From Pseudodesulfovibrio nedwellii (GTDB lineage: Bacteria > Desulfobacterota > Desulfovibrionia > Desulfovibrionales > Desulfovibrionaceae), in assembly GCF_027923765.1 (NCBI RefSeq), contig NZ_AP026709.1, forward strand, positions 3,213,501-3,277,500: a DNA stretch of 64,000 nucleotides. The letters run 5' to 3'. Under the pieces are notes generated by a model, which was not told the origin of the DNA, did not search any database, and worked only from the letters and a program-made list of their open reading frames with translations. A program made the position numbers and the translations under genes. This document shows positions 55,232 through 63,059 of the stretch, one piece after another. Each line of letters starts with the position of its first letter. Position 1 is the stretch's first letter.

Positions 55232-55412
55232 GAAAATAATCCAATATATTCAAGTTTTTGCATTCAAAAGTTCGCCATAGTCTGTCATGAAAATGGCGAG
55301 AGCAGGGTATGATTTACCTATTTGAAGAAAGATTGCACGTAATATGCCATAGCCTCTCCCCCGTTTGTGGAGAGAGGTGTTTTGCGAAAGGTAAGGCGAA
55401 GCGAAGATGGGA

Positions 55413-56027
55413 TTATGTCAGGCCTAATTCATCCAAAGCGACATAGAGTTCTCGGCTAATCCAGGCGTCGGTGGCTGCATAATTGACTTGTTGCGGCGTG
55501 AGCTTTTCTTTGGCCCAGTTGGAACATTGCGCAGATTTGGAAATACGAAATCCCAGAAGGTTGGCTGCCATGTTGCGCAAGCCGTGCGTTTGCATTCTGG
55601 CTTTGGCGGACACATCGGACAGATCAATAAAACCACTTGGTTTGAATTTGGCAAGGCGTTGCAGGCCAAGGATGTCGTCACGTACAGCAACACCTGTCTT
55701 GAGGATGTTCTTGTTAGCCAATAAGTTACACAAATCTTCATCCATGGGGAGGATGTTGATTTGAAAAACATAGGCACAATCAGCTGTTGCCAGTTGAAGC
55801 AGAGAGGGTGGGCCTGGTTTTTTGCCTTTCTTGAACACGGGGCGTGTTTCAGTATCGAAACCAAGGAGATCATGTCTTGCCATTTCTTTCAGGGCTTGGG
55901 CACGTTGTTTTTCCGTGCGGACAACCTTGATTTCCCCTTCGTATCGACGAAGGGGCATGGAGTTGATCTCATCCTTTGTAAAGGCGCGGAGGTATTCCTG
56001 CGATATGTCTGTGGCGTCCGTGGTCAT
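55413..56027 (-). CDS. RNase D-like 3'-5' exonuclease (DEDDy)
   Basis: 204 aa. Exo I motif LGFDTETRP (Asp and Glu), Exo II LKTGVAVRDDILGLQRLAKF, Exo III NYAATDAWISRELYVAL (Tyr and Asp). No HRDC domain, so a minimal exonuclease; it may act on RNA ends or small nucleotides. Function in this organism is unassigned. Confidence 0.88.
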   Translation of the reverse strand: MTTDATDISQEYLRAFTKDEINSMPLRRYEGEIKVVRTEKQRAQALKEMARHDLLGFDTETRPVFKKGKKPGPPSLLQLATADCAYVFQINILPMDEDLCNLLANKNILKTGVAVRDDILGLQRLAKFKPSGFIDLSDVSAKARMQTHGLRNMAANLLGFRISKSAQCSNWAKEKLTPQQVNYAATDAWISRELYVALDELGLT

Positions 56028-56130
56028 TGGTGCAGTGCTTTGCTGTTTGAAGTTGCGCGATATTTGTACATTACAGCCCGTTCGTCAAGCCTTGGTTCCG
56101 CTGAATATGATTTTCAATAGGTGTTTGCCG

Positions 56131-56793
56131 TTAATCCGACACGATGCCGGAAGAGTGACATGGTGCCATGTTCCTGCGCCACCAGTATGCCCCGTTGCAT
56201 CGTTCGGCGGTCAGGCCAATATCTCTGGGGCTGTTGTTGCGGCTGATATTTTCAATAAACTGTTTTTGTGTAGCGGCATCCAGTGCGTCAGCCACATTGT
56301 CAAGATTTGCAGTGCCCGCTTCCAAATCCTTGACCTGCAAAACCGCAGCATCGCTTATGATGCGCTGGGAGGAAAGGGATGTGACAAAAGTCTGTAATGT
56401 CTTGATCGTATTTTCGGAGTCTCCAAGGCGGGCGTATGATAAAGCCGTATAGAGGGCTGGCTCCCACATGCGTTTGTCTCTGGTCAGTGTTACTTTCATG
56501 GTGTCCACGCATTCCTGATAGCGTTTTGCGTAGTAAAAGGAGATGCCGGCTTTGGCCAGAGTAGAAGGGAACCGAGCGGTCCTACTCGGTGGATCTGCTT
56601 TTAGGCCGTCACTGTATGCATCTGCCGATCTGACAAAATATCCGTCTGACTTGGCTGTCTGCTGAGTTGTATATGTACGCCATGCGCGTTCGAAGTTTTT
56701 GTCGCCATTTTGGATTGATCTCCAGGCTTGTGCCGGAGCAACGGTGGCGAGCAGCAGGATTGCTGTAAGGATGGTTATGGTGAATCTGTGCAT
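56131..56793 (-). CDS. Exported TPR-type protein, unknown
   Basis: 220 aa from ATG 56793 (AAAGGAGTA before). Signal MHRFTITILTAILLLATVAP then AQAW. Helical repeats (ARFPSTLAKAGISFYYAKRY, LYTALSYARLGDSENTIKTL). The C-terminal RCNGAYWWRRNMAPCHSSG has two Cys, perhaps a disulfide. It is 17 bp after the unknown gene upstream. Function unknown. Confidence 0.7.
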   Translation of the reverse strand: MHRFTITILTAILLLATVAPAQAWRSIQNGDKNFERAWRTYTTQQTAKSDGYFVRSADAYSDGLKADPPSRTARFPSTLAKAGISFYYAKRYQECVDTMKVTLTRDKRMWEPALYTALSYARLGDSENTIKTLQTFVTSLSSQRIISDAAVLQVKDLEAGTANLDNVADALDAATQKQFIENISRNNSPRDIGLTAERCNGAYWWRRNMAPCHSSGIVSD

Positions 56794-56810
56794 ATTGTAC
56801 TCCTTTCTGA

Positions 56811-57557
56811 TCAAGGCATGTATGCCCTGGCTATGCGAAAAATGTCGTCGTAAGCATACTTGTTGCGGATTGCCAGAGCCATTTCCATGGCCATGTCCAT
56901 TTTGCGTCCGGTTTCCACCAACACTCGGTCCCTGATACCTTTCATGTGGTAGGTCAGGAAGTCCGCTTCAAAGTTGTCGATGGCTAGTGATACGCCTTCG
57001 GAAAAAAAACGGGAACCTGTATGCGGTATGAATTGTTCCAAATTCTGTCGTCCTTCCCGGCGTGCGAACATGACGAAGAACAGGAGTTTGACCAGCAGTC
57101 TGTCTGCTTGGAGTTTGTGGTCCACGGATAATAGCGTGTCGAGATTGACGCCTCGTGGTCGGATAGCGTCAAACATAGCGGTGGCCATGTCGAAAGCCCG
57201 ATCCTCGGTCATGAGCGGATGGGCAAATTTGGAATCCATCCGTACCAGTGTTATGCGGGGGTTCTCGCCGGATGCGATGGCATATATGGCGAGACGCATG
57301 AGGTCAATTTTGGTACGATAATCATCGAGCTGGATTTCCCGTTTGGCTTGCGTCAGGCGACGGATCAATGGGATATCGAGATTGGAGAAAGCCGTTTCAA
57401 GTAGATGCAGAATGAACGGTTCAACAGTGTTGGCGATCTCTTCATCCAGAATGGCACGGCCTTTTTTGGCATCCATTATCTTTTTAATGGACAACCAATA
57501 GGCGGCCAGCCCTTCGACGGGCATCTCTAGTATATCAAGTTCCTGAGGCTTTTCCAT
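56811..57557 (-). CDS. Hypothetical cytoplasmic protein
   Basis: 248 aa, no signal or membrane segment, mostly helical. Stretches such as EGLAAYWLSIKKIMDAKKGR and DHKLQADRLLVKLLFFVMFA recur as amphipathic helices. No family recognised. It sits upstream of the exported TPR protein, possibly one operon, and divergent from lgt. Confidence 0.65.
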   Translation of the reverse strand: MEKPQELDILEMPVEGLAAYWLSIKKIMDAKKGRAILDEEIANTVEPFILHLLETAFSNLDIPLIRRLTQAKREIQLDDYRTKIDLMRLAIYAIASGENPRITLVRMDSKFAHPLMTEDRAFDMATAMFDAIRPRGVNLDTLLSVDHKLQADRLLVKLLFFVMFARREGRQNLEQFIPHTGSRFFSEGVSLAIDNFEADFLTYHMKGIRDRVLVETGRKMDMAMEMALAIRNKYAYDDIFRIARAYMP

Positions 57558-57676
57558 GGTGGTGCGCTTTTGGGTTGACGGGGCAATAAAAAAAGAGACA
57601 CCCTGTCGATTACACGCGAGTGTACCTGAATTTCAGAAGAAAACAAAGAGACATACCGCATACGGAGAGCACTTTT

Positions 57677-58459
57677 ATGTTGGAATACCCACAATTCGAC
57701 TCGGTCATGGTGTCCATCGGGCCGCTTGAGCTTCGCTGGTACGGCATGATGTACATCTTCGGCATCGTGTCCGGCTGGCTGCTTGGTCGGTACAGGGCGA
57801 CCAAGCCGTGGAACAAGATGACACCCAAACTCATGGATGATTTCATCACCTGGGCGATTCTCGGTGTCGTGCTCGGTGGTCGTATCGGGTATGTTCTGTT
57901 TTACAATGCGAGTTTTTATTTTTCCAATCCGCTTAAGATATTCGCGGTATGGGAAGGCGGTATGTCTTTTCATGGCGGCATGCTTGGTGTGCTGGTGGCC
58001 ATTTGGCTGTTTGGTCGGGCCAACAACATGACGTTTATGGAACTGGGCGATTTTGTGTCCCCATTAGTTCCTCCCGGACTTTTCTTTGGTCGTATTGGCA
58101 ATTTTATCAATGCTGAATTGTGGGGCCGCTATACAGATTTGCCTTGGGCCATGCCTTTTCCCGGCGCGGGAGGACTGCCCCGTCATCCTTCTCAGCTTTA
58201 TGAAGCCGCTCTCGAAGGACTCGTCCTTTTTGCTGTGGTCTGGTGGTATTCTTCCAAGCCGCGTCCCAAGGGATGCGTTGGTGCGTTGTTCCTGCTCGGT
58301 TACGGGTGTTTCCGTTTTCTTGTGGAATTTGCCCGCGAGCCGGATAGACATCTCGGTTTTATCGCTTTGAACTGGATGTCTATGGGTCAATTGTTGTGCA
58401 TGCCAATGATCCTTTTCGGTATTGGCTGGATATGGTGGTCCTATCGGAATGATGTGTAA
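57677..58459 (+). CDS. lgt: Prolipoprotein diacylglyceryl transferase
   Basis: 260 aa from ATG 57677; a longer frame is discarded. Inner-membrane enzyme that moves diacylglycerol to the lipobox Cys. Seven membrane helices; signatures ELRWYGMMYIFGIVSGWLLG, VLGGRIGYVLFYN, FFGRIGNFINAELWGRYTD (conserved Arg, Asn, Glu) and LPRHPSQLYEAALEG. Essential to lipoproteins seen elsewhere in the window. Confidence 0.96.
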   Translation: MLEYPQFDSVMVSIGPLELRWYGMMYIFGIVSGWLLGRYRATKPWNKMTPKLMDDFITWAILGVVLGGRIGYVLFYNASFYFSNPLKIFAVWEGGMSFHGGMLGVLVAIWLFGRANNMTFMELGDFVSPLVPPGLFFGRIGNFINAELWGRYTDLPWAMPFPGAGGLPRHPSQLYEAALEGLVLFAVVWWYSSKPRPKGCVGALFLLGYGCFRFLVEFAREPDRHLGFIALNWMSMGQLLCMPMILFGIGWIWWSYRNDV

Positions 58460-58623
58460 CTCGGTTTGCGATAGCGGCGCATCTTCATGGTTGGGGAAGT
58501 TGCGCTTGTCCTCGTTGTACTGGAGTACGGCTGTGGGAAACGCGAACTTTTTCGTCGAGGACCTGCATCACTCTCACAAACTTCACGACAAGTTTCTATG
58601 ATGCCGTTAGCGGGCGGTCTCTT

Positions 58624-59400
58624 TTAGAACTTTGGGATTTCAATTTCGAATAATTTGTTCCAATGCTTGCCCGTGACATACAACCGACCAGTCTGCGCGT
58701 TGAGAGCAATGCCGTTGGCGACACCGCTGTCTTCTGACAGTCGTTGTCGCAGGGGGGACAGATCAATACGCCCTTGAACCAGACCTGATTCCGGGTCGAT
58801 GATTACCATGATATCGGATTTCCAGATGTTGGCGTAGAGCAGACCATTTACGTACTCAAGCTCATTGAGAAATCGGACCGGTGTGTTGTTGTCAGTAACA
58901 GTGACTGTCTTTATCTGGGCGAAGTCTTCAGGGGCGTGAAAGTGCAGTGAGGCTGTGCCGGACGAGAGGATGAAATCTGTCCCATCAAAGGCTAGTCCCC
59001 ATCCTTCGGTTTTTTCGGATTTTTTGCGATAGGCGAAGGATGTACGTTTTTTCATGTCATCCAAACCATAGATGAAACCAGTGCCGGAGCGCCATGTGAG
59101 CAAACGAAAAGTGTCTCCGCATGGAGCCATGCCTTCGGCAAAGTATCTATTTTTTAGCGGAACAGTTTGCAGGTGGCGGCCTGTTTTCAGATCAACTTTT
59201 GCCAGAAAAGAACGTCCATAGCCTCCAGATGATTCGTAGAGTGTTCCTTCATGGAAAAAAAGACCTTGCGTCGACGTCGCCGGATTATGTGGAAATTCCG
59301 TAATAAGAGTGCAGGCGTGAGCCTCTGTTTCGGCATAGGTTGTATGTGGGCAAATCAGAAAAGACAGAATAATCAGTAGTATGAAGGTCGATCGGCGCAT
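58624..59400 (-). CDS. Glutaminyl-peptide cyclotransferase family protein
   Basis: 258 aa from ATG 59400 with a signal peptide (STFILLIILSFLICPHTTYA). Beta-propeller of the glutamine cyclotransferase type: FPHNPATSTQGLFFHEGTLY, SSGGYGRSFLAKVDLKTGRH, GWGLAFDGTDFILSSGTASL, FLNELEYVNGLLYANIW and VANGIALNAQTGRLYVTGKH. It would form pyroglutamate at N-terminal Gln in the periplasm; the true substrate is unknown. Confidence 0.88.
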   Translation of the reverse strand: MRRSTFILLIILSFLICPHTTYAETEAHACTLITEFPHNPATSTQGLFFHEGTLYESSGGYGRSFLAKVDLKTGRHLQTVPLKNRYFAEGMAPCGDTFRLLTWRSGTGFIYGLDDMKKRTSFAYRKKSEKTEGWGLAFDGTDFILSSGTASLHFHAPEDFAQIKTVTVTDNNTPVRFLNELEYVNGLLYANIWKSDIMVIIDPESGLVQGRIDLSPLRQRLSEDSGVANGIALNAQTGRLYVTGKHWNKLFEIEIPKF

Positions 59401-59424
59401 TGAGTGGATATCCTTACGAATGGC

Positions 59425-59464
59425 AGGTCGGAAAGAAACATCAGAGGATGTGTCTTTCCGACCT
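59425..59464. repeat. Strong inverted repeat between TetR and cyclotransferase genes
   Basis: AGGTCGGAAAGA and TCTTTCCGACCT pair perfectly; the inner ACATC/GATGT extends the helix. No T-run follows, so it is not a standard terminator. It lies 25 bp before the cyclotransferase start and 70 bp after the tetR stop on the minus strand; an operator, processing site or attenuator is possible. Confidence 0.6.
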
Positions 59465-59533
59465 GGGGGAAAGGAGGCAGGAAGTCGGGTCTCGTAGTGG
59501 GAGGGTGGACCCGGAAGGCTGCTTCCTAACGTG

Positions 59534-60160
59534 CTATTGTTTGACGGCATTGATGCCGCCGAGTGCAAATTTAACGACGTGGTCAACAAATGCGTCAATG
59601 TTTTCATCCATGCTTGGCCGGTTCGGCGTCAACCGTTCCAGAATGGGCTGGATGAGCAATTGGTCGAGTATCAAGGCCCAGACGTTGGCACTGCAAAAAG
59701 CCATGGTCATTTCAGGAGTATCAGGTCCCATGATGTCTTTCATGATTTGGCGCAGTTCGTTGGCGCGAGCCTGCACCTGTCGGCGGACAATGAAGTCGAG
59801 ATGTTTGCTCGGTTTGGCCATTTCTCGCAGAAAGATCGACCATCTATGCGAGGTCATGCCATTGCCCATTCGATAGATTTCTGCGATCAGACCGCGAACG
59901 AATTCATGGAGTCTTTCTTCTGGTTGCAGGGCATCACTGCCAACTTTTTGCCAATCTTCTCCTTTGGGGAAAATTTCTTCCAGTACGGTGGCATACAGGC
60001 CGTTTTTGCTGCCGTAGTGATAATTGACTGCGGCGACATTGGCTTTGGCACGACCACATATGTCTCGTACGGTTGCCGAGTCGAAACCCTTGTCTGCAAA
60101 AACTTCAATAGCTGCGGACAAAAGTGCTGCCTTGGTGTTGACGTCTTGTGGTTCGTTCAT
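59534..60160 (-). CDS. TetR family regulator (CecR-like)
   Basis: 208 aa from ATG 60160. HTH at about 10-55 (AIEVFADKGFDSATVRDICG, ANVAAVNYHYGSKNGLYATV), followed by a C-terminal domain of the DUF1956/CecR type (TSHRWSIFLREMAKPSKHLD). CecR members control efflux and transport genes; the target here is not evident, though it is divergent from ispH. Confidence 0.85.
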   Translation of the reverse strand: MNEPQDVNTKAALLSAAIEVFADKGFDSATVRDICGRAKANVAAVNYHYGSKNGLYATVLEEIFPKGEDWQKVGSDALQPEERLHEFVRGLIAEIYRMGNGMTSHRWSIFLREMAKPSKHLDFIVRRQVQARANELRQIMKDIMGPDTPEMTMAFCSANVWALILDQLLIQPILERLTPNRPSMDENIDAFVDHVVKFALGGINAVKQ

Positions 60161-60306
60161 ATCTTTATTATCTGTTTGGCGTATTTGATTTTGGATTGCT
60201 TGAAACAGTTGTTTTAATTTCCATAGCAAATACAGGGTTTAAGTCAAGCGTATTTTGTCGACGATATTTTGTCGGATGTTGCATAGTGTGAGGCAAGGAG
60301 AAGATT

Positions 60307-61155
60307 GTGGACGTTGTTTTGGCTGAAACAGCCGGGTTTTGTATGGGAGTCGATCTCGCGCTGACGCGGTTGGATGAATTGATCGCCAATGCGAATGGGA
60401 GGCCAATTTATATTTTGGGGCCTATTATTCATAATCCGCAGGTGCTCAAGCAGTACGCCGAAAAGGGCGTAGTCATGGTGGATACCCCCGAGGAAGTACC
60501 GAGTGGCGCATATGTTGTTATTCGTGCCCATGGCATCACCCGGCAAGTCGAGGAAGGACTCAAGTCTCGCGATGTACACATCAAGGATGCCACATGTCCT
60601 CGGGTTAAAAAAGCGCAATTGCTTATAGCGCGTCATGCTGACAAGGATTCAGTCCTGTTGTTGTATGGTGAAGCGGACCATGCAGAAGTCGCTGGCTTGG
60701 TTAGTTATGCAGGCAATGGATCTTTCGTATTTAGCACTCCTGAAGAGCTTGAACAGTATGAGCTGGCTAAAGATAAAAGATATGTTTTGGCCGCACAGAC
60801 CACACAGGATCGTGTTTTATTTGACAAGATTTCCGAACGGTTATCTTCGGATGAAGATGTTGAAGTGACCGTGCTCAGTACTATTTGTGACGCTACCAAG
60901 CTCAGGCAGGCCGAAGCAAAAAAGCTCGCCTCTGAAGTTGATTTCATGGTTGTCGTCGGAGGATATAACAGCGGCAATACCCGCCGATTGGCTCAGGTTG
61001 TTTCCGATGCGGGGACGCCGTGTAAGCATATCGAAATATTGAGCGAACTGCCGTTGAAGGATTTGGTCGGCTATTCTCGGATAGGGGTTACCGCTGGAGC
61101 ATCCACTCCGCGAGTCCTCATTGATGAGGTGCTTGATGGCCTGGGTTCTTTGTAA
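60307..61155 (+). CDS. ispH: 4-hydroxy-3-methylbut-2-enyl diphosphate reductase
   Basis: 282 aa from GTG 60307 with AAGGAGAA before it. It is the last step of the MEP isoprenoid pathway and uses a [4Fe-4S] cluster. The three cluster Cys are in AGFCMGVDLAL, KDATCPRVKKA and LSTICDATKLR. Also HNPQVLKQYAEKGVVMVDTP and the C-terminal GVTAGASTPRVLIDEVLDGL. Standard length. Confidence 0.96.
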   Translation: MDVVLAETAGFCMGVDLALTRLDELIANANGRPIYILGPIIHNPQVLKQYAEKGVVMVDTPEEVPSGAYVVIRAHGITRQVEEGLKSRDVHIKDATCPRVKKAQLLIARHADKDSVLLLYGEADHAEVAGLVSYAGNGSFVFSTPEELEQYELAKDKRYVLAAQTTQDRVLFDKISERLSSDEDVEVTVLSTICDATKLRQAEAKKLASEVDFMVVVGGYNSGNTRRLAQVVSDAGTPCKHIEILSELPLKDLVGYSRIGVTAGASTPRVLIDEVLDGLGSL

Positions 61156-61557
61156 TCGAGTTGAGTAATTTTGTCCTTGATGAGCAAAAAGCAGGGACCA
61201 GGCGGTCCCGGATGGAAAGAGCTTTCCGGAAGCTGACCCTGGTCCCATGCCCTATGCCACGCCACACCAATCCGTCCTTTTTTGTCGACCAGGGCAGTGG
61301 AGGGCGTTGGTCGACGGACCGCACTGGTCGCGGTCATGAGGATGCGGCGGTGGCGGCTTCGATGAGAAAAAATTGTCATGCGGTGGAATTCCTTCGCATG
61401 CTGTAGATATACGCCTTTCCTCTCGTGCTGGTATTATTTTTATGTCCTTGAAAAGGGACGGTGCCTGACCGGGGGTAAAAGGAAATGGCTTGTGGTCGAG
61501 GGCTGCAAGGCATACCGTCGCGACGAGAACATTCTATGATCAAAAAAGGAGCATGCC
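61156..61557. other. Structured intergenic region ispH-moaE
   Basis: 402 bp without a credible gene but rich in hairpins. GGGACCAGG/CCTGGTCCC (61194-61246) encloses a GGAAA-GAGC-TTTCC hairpin. GTCGACCA/TGGTCGAC is at 61284-61291 with 61308-61315. The candidate leader fold is at 61421-61528. The first hairpins may hold the ispH terminator (no strong T-run) or a small RNA. Confidence 0.55.
61421..61528 (+). ncRNA. Candidate structured leader (possible Moco riboswitch-like) of moaE-moaA
   Basis: TCTCGT (61421-61426) pairs with ACGAGA (61523-61528) to close a branched fold. One branch is GTCCTT-GAAA-AGGGAC with a GNRA tetraloop (61444-61459). A second has CGGT+GCCT (61459-61466) with AGGC+ACCG (61508-61517) and inner GACC/GGTC (61467-61470 with 61494-61497). 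It ends 29 nt before the moaE start. Moco/Tuco riboswitches often precede moa genes and have GNRA hairpins, but I cannot match the known consensus by eye. Confidence 0.4.
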
Positions 61558-61920
61558 ATGGACATCAACAAGGCGCTTGAAGACCTGAAAAAAGAACCCG
61601 GTTTTGCCGACAACGTGGGAATGGTACTTGTTCATAATGGTATCGTGCGCGGCTGGTCTCGTAAGGATCGGAGCGAAGTTACAGCCATTGAAGTGACACC
61701 TGATCTGGAAAAGATCGAGGAAATTCGCAAAGAGATCGAAGCTTATGAAGGCATTTTCAGAGCCAAGGCATTCGCTTTGTCGGGTCGTATGCAGCCCGGC
61801 GACGATGTGCTGTTTTTGATCGTGGCCGGTGATATTCGTGAAAATGTGAAAGCAGCCCTCGCTGACTTCCTTGATAGGGTCAAGGCAGAGGCTGTTACCA
61901 AGAAAGAGATTTTTGCCTGA
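61558..61920 (+). CDS. moaE: MoaE-like molybdopterin synthase large subunit
   Basis: 120 aa, AAAAAGGAG before ATG. Short MoaE: NVGMVLVHNGIVRGWSRKDR, EIRKEIEAYEGIFRAKAFAL and GDDVLFLIVAGDIRENVKAA. MoaE (with MoaD) makes molybdopterin from cPMP. It is 9 bp before moaA. At 120 aa it is shorter than the usual 140-150, so a divergent or partial function is possible. Confidence 0.8.
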   Translation: MDINKALEDLKKEPGFADNVGMVLVHNGIVRGWSRKDRSEVTAIEVTPDLEKIEEIRKEIEAYEGIFRAKAFALSGRMQPGDDVLFLIVAGDIRENVKAALADFLDRVKAEAVTKKEIFA

Positions 61921-61929
61921 GGAAATTCC

Positions 61930-62934
61930 ATGCACGCTCCTATTCAAGACAGTCATGGCCGTACGGCCAGCTACATGCGCATCAGTGTCACGGACCGTTG
62001 TAATCTTCGGTGTACCTATTGCGCCGGGGAGGGAATGGAATTCATTCCTCACCCTGACATTCTGCGATACGAAGAAATTCTGGATCTCATTTCTCTGGCC
62101 GAGGGATTTGGTGTTGAAAAAGTTCGTTTTACCGGTGGTGAACCTTTTGTCAGAAAAGGATTCGCAGATTTTATGATGAAAGCGGCCCAGCGTTTTCCTG
62201 AGGTCGATATGTGCGTGACAACCAACGGCACATTGATCGGTGATCATGTTGAACGCCTTGCCAAGGCCGGTGTGAAACGGATGAATATATCTCTGGATAC
62301 CATGGATCGGGCGAAATTTGAGAAAATTACCGGGCGGGATGAGTATAATACGGTCCGAGAAAATATTGATCGCTGTCTGGATGCCGGAATGACCGTTAAG
62401 GTCAACAGTGTGGCCATGAAGGGAGTCAATGACAATGAATTGCCGGGATTCGTGGAATTTGCTTCGGAACGGAATCTTGATTTTCGGTTTATCGAATTTA
62501 TGCCTGTGGGCACGGAAACGGGTTGGAAGGATGATCTTGTCTGGACCGCAGATGAGATATTGAACGAGGCCAGTGAACTGACTGAATTGCGGCCTTCCGT
62601 TAATGGAAGCAAGCACGGGCATGGACCTGCACGTATGTTTGATATCGTGAACGGTAAAGGACGCATCGGTCTGATCTCGCCATACACCAATCATTTTTGC
62701 GCCACCTGCAACCGATTGCGTATTACTTCGGATGGGCTGCTCAGGACATGCCTTTTTTCGGACAAGGTGTACAATCTTCGTCCAGCTCTGCGTAATTCCA
62801 AACTCGGTGTAGAATTTGTGGAGCGTATTATTCGTGCCGCGAATCGAAATAAGCCTATCGGTCATGAACTGCTCAAGAAAATGCCCGCAGGGCAGGGTGT
62901 CTGCCAAACTCGTATGGCTTCCATCGGCGGATAG
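61930..62934 (+). CDS. moaA: GTP 3',8-cyclase MoaA
   Basis: 334 aa. Radical SAM enzyme for the first step of molybdopterin synthesis. The SAM cluster Cys are in DRCNLRCTYCAGEG; KVRFTGGEPFVRKGF follows; the second cluster is NHFCATCNRLRITSDGLLRT with a third Cys in LRTCLFSD. The usual C-terminal GG is present (IGG). Operon with moaE. Confidence 0.95.
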   Translation: MHAPIQDSHGRTASYMRISVTDRCNLRCTYCAGEGMEFIPHPDILRYEEILDLISLAEGFGVEKVRFTGGEPFVRKGFADFMMKAAQRFPEVDMCVTTNGTLIGDHVERLAKAGVKRMNISLDTMDRAKFEKITGRDEYNTVRENIDRCLDAGMTVKVNSVAMKGVNDNELPGFVEFASERNLDFRFIEFMPVGTETGWKDDLVWTADEILNEASELTELRPSVNGSKHGHGPARMFDIVNGKGRIGLISPYTNHFCATCNRLRITSDGLLRTCLFSDKVYNLRPALRNSKLGVEFVERIIRAANRNKPIGHELLKKMPAGQGVCQTRMASIGG

Positions 62935-63006
62935 GAACCGAATCTGTTTCGTTGACCGGGGATTGCAGTAGTATAAGGCTACAGTTTTTCCCTAGGTATT
63001 AATGAT

Positions 63007-63044
63007 AAAAAAGACCTGCTTTCAAATGAAAGCAGGTCTTTTTT
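63007..63044. terminator. Bidirectional terminator moaA/DUF748
   Basis: AAAAAAGACCTGCTTTC and GAAAGCAGGTCTTTTTT with a 4-nt loop between converging genes. Confidence 0.9.
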
Positions 63045-63059
63045 ATATGTCCCAGCGGG

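Noticed and set aside
61071-61379. 102-aa minus-strand and 81-aa plus-strand frames between ispH and moaE
   Set aside because: Low-complexity translations, overlap the ispH end or hairpins, and no ribosome site.
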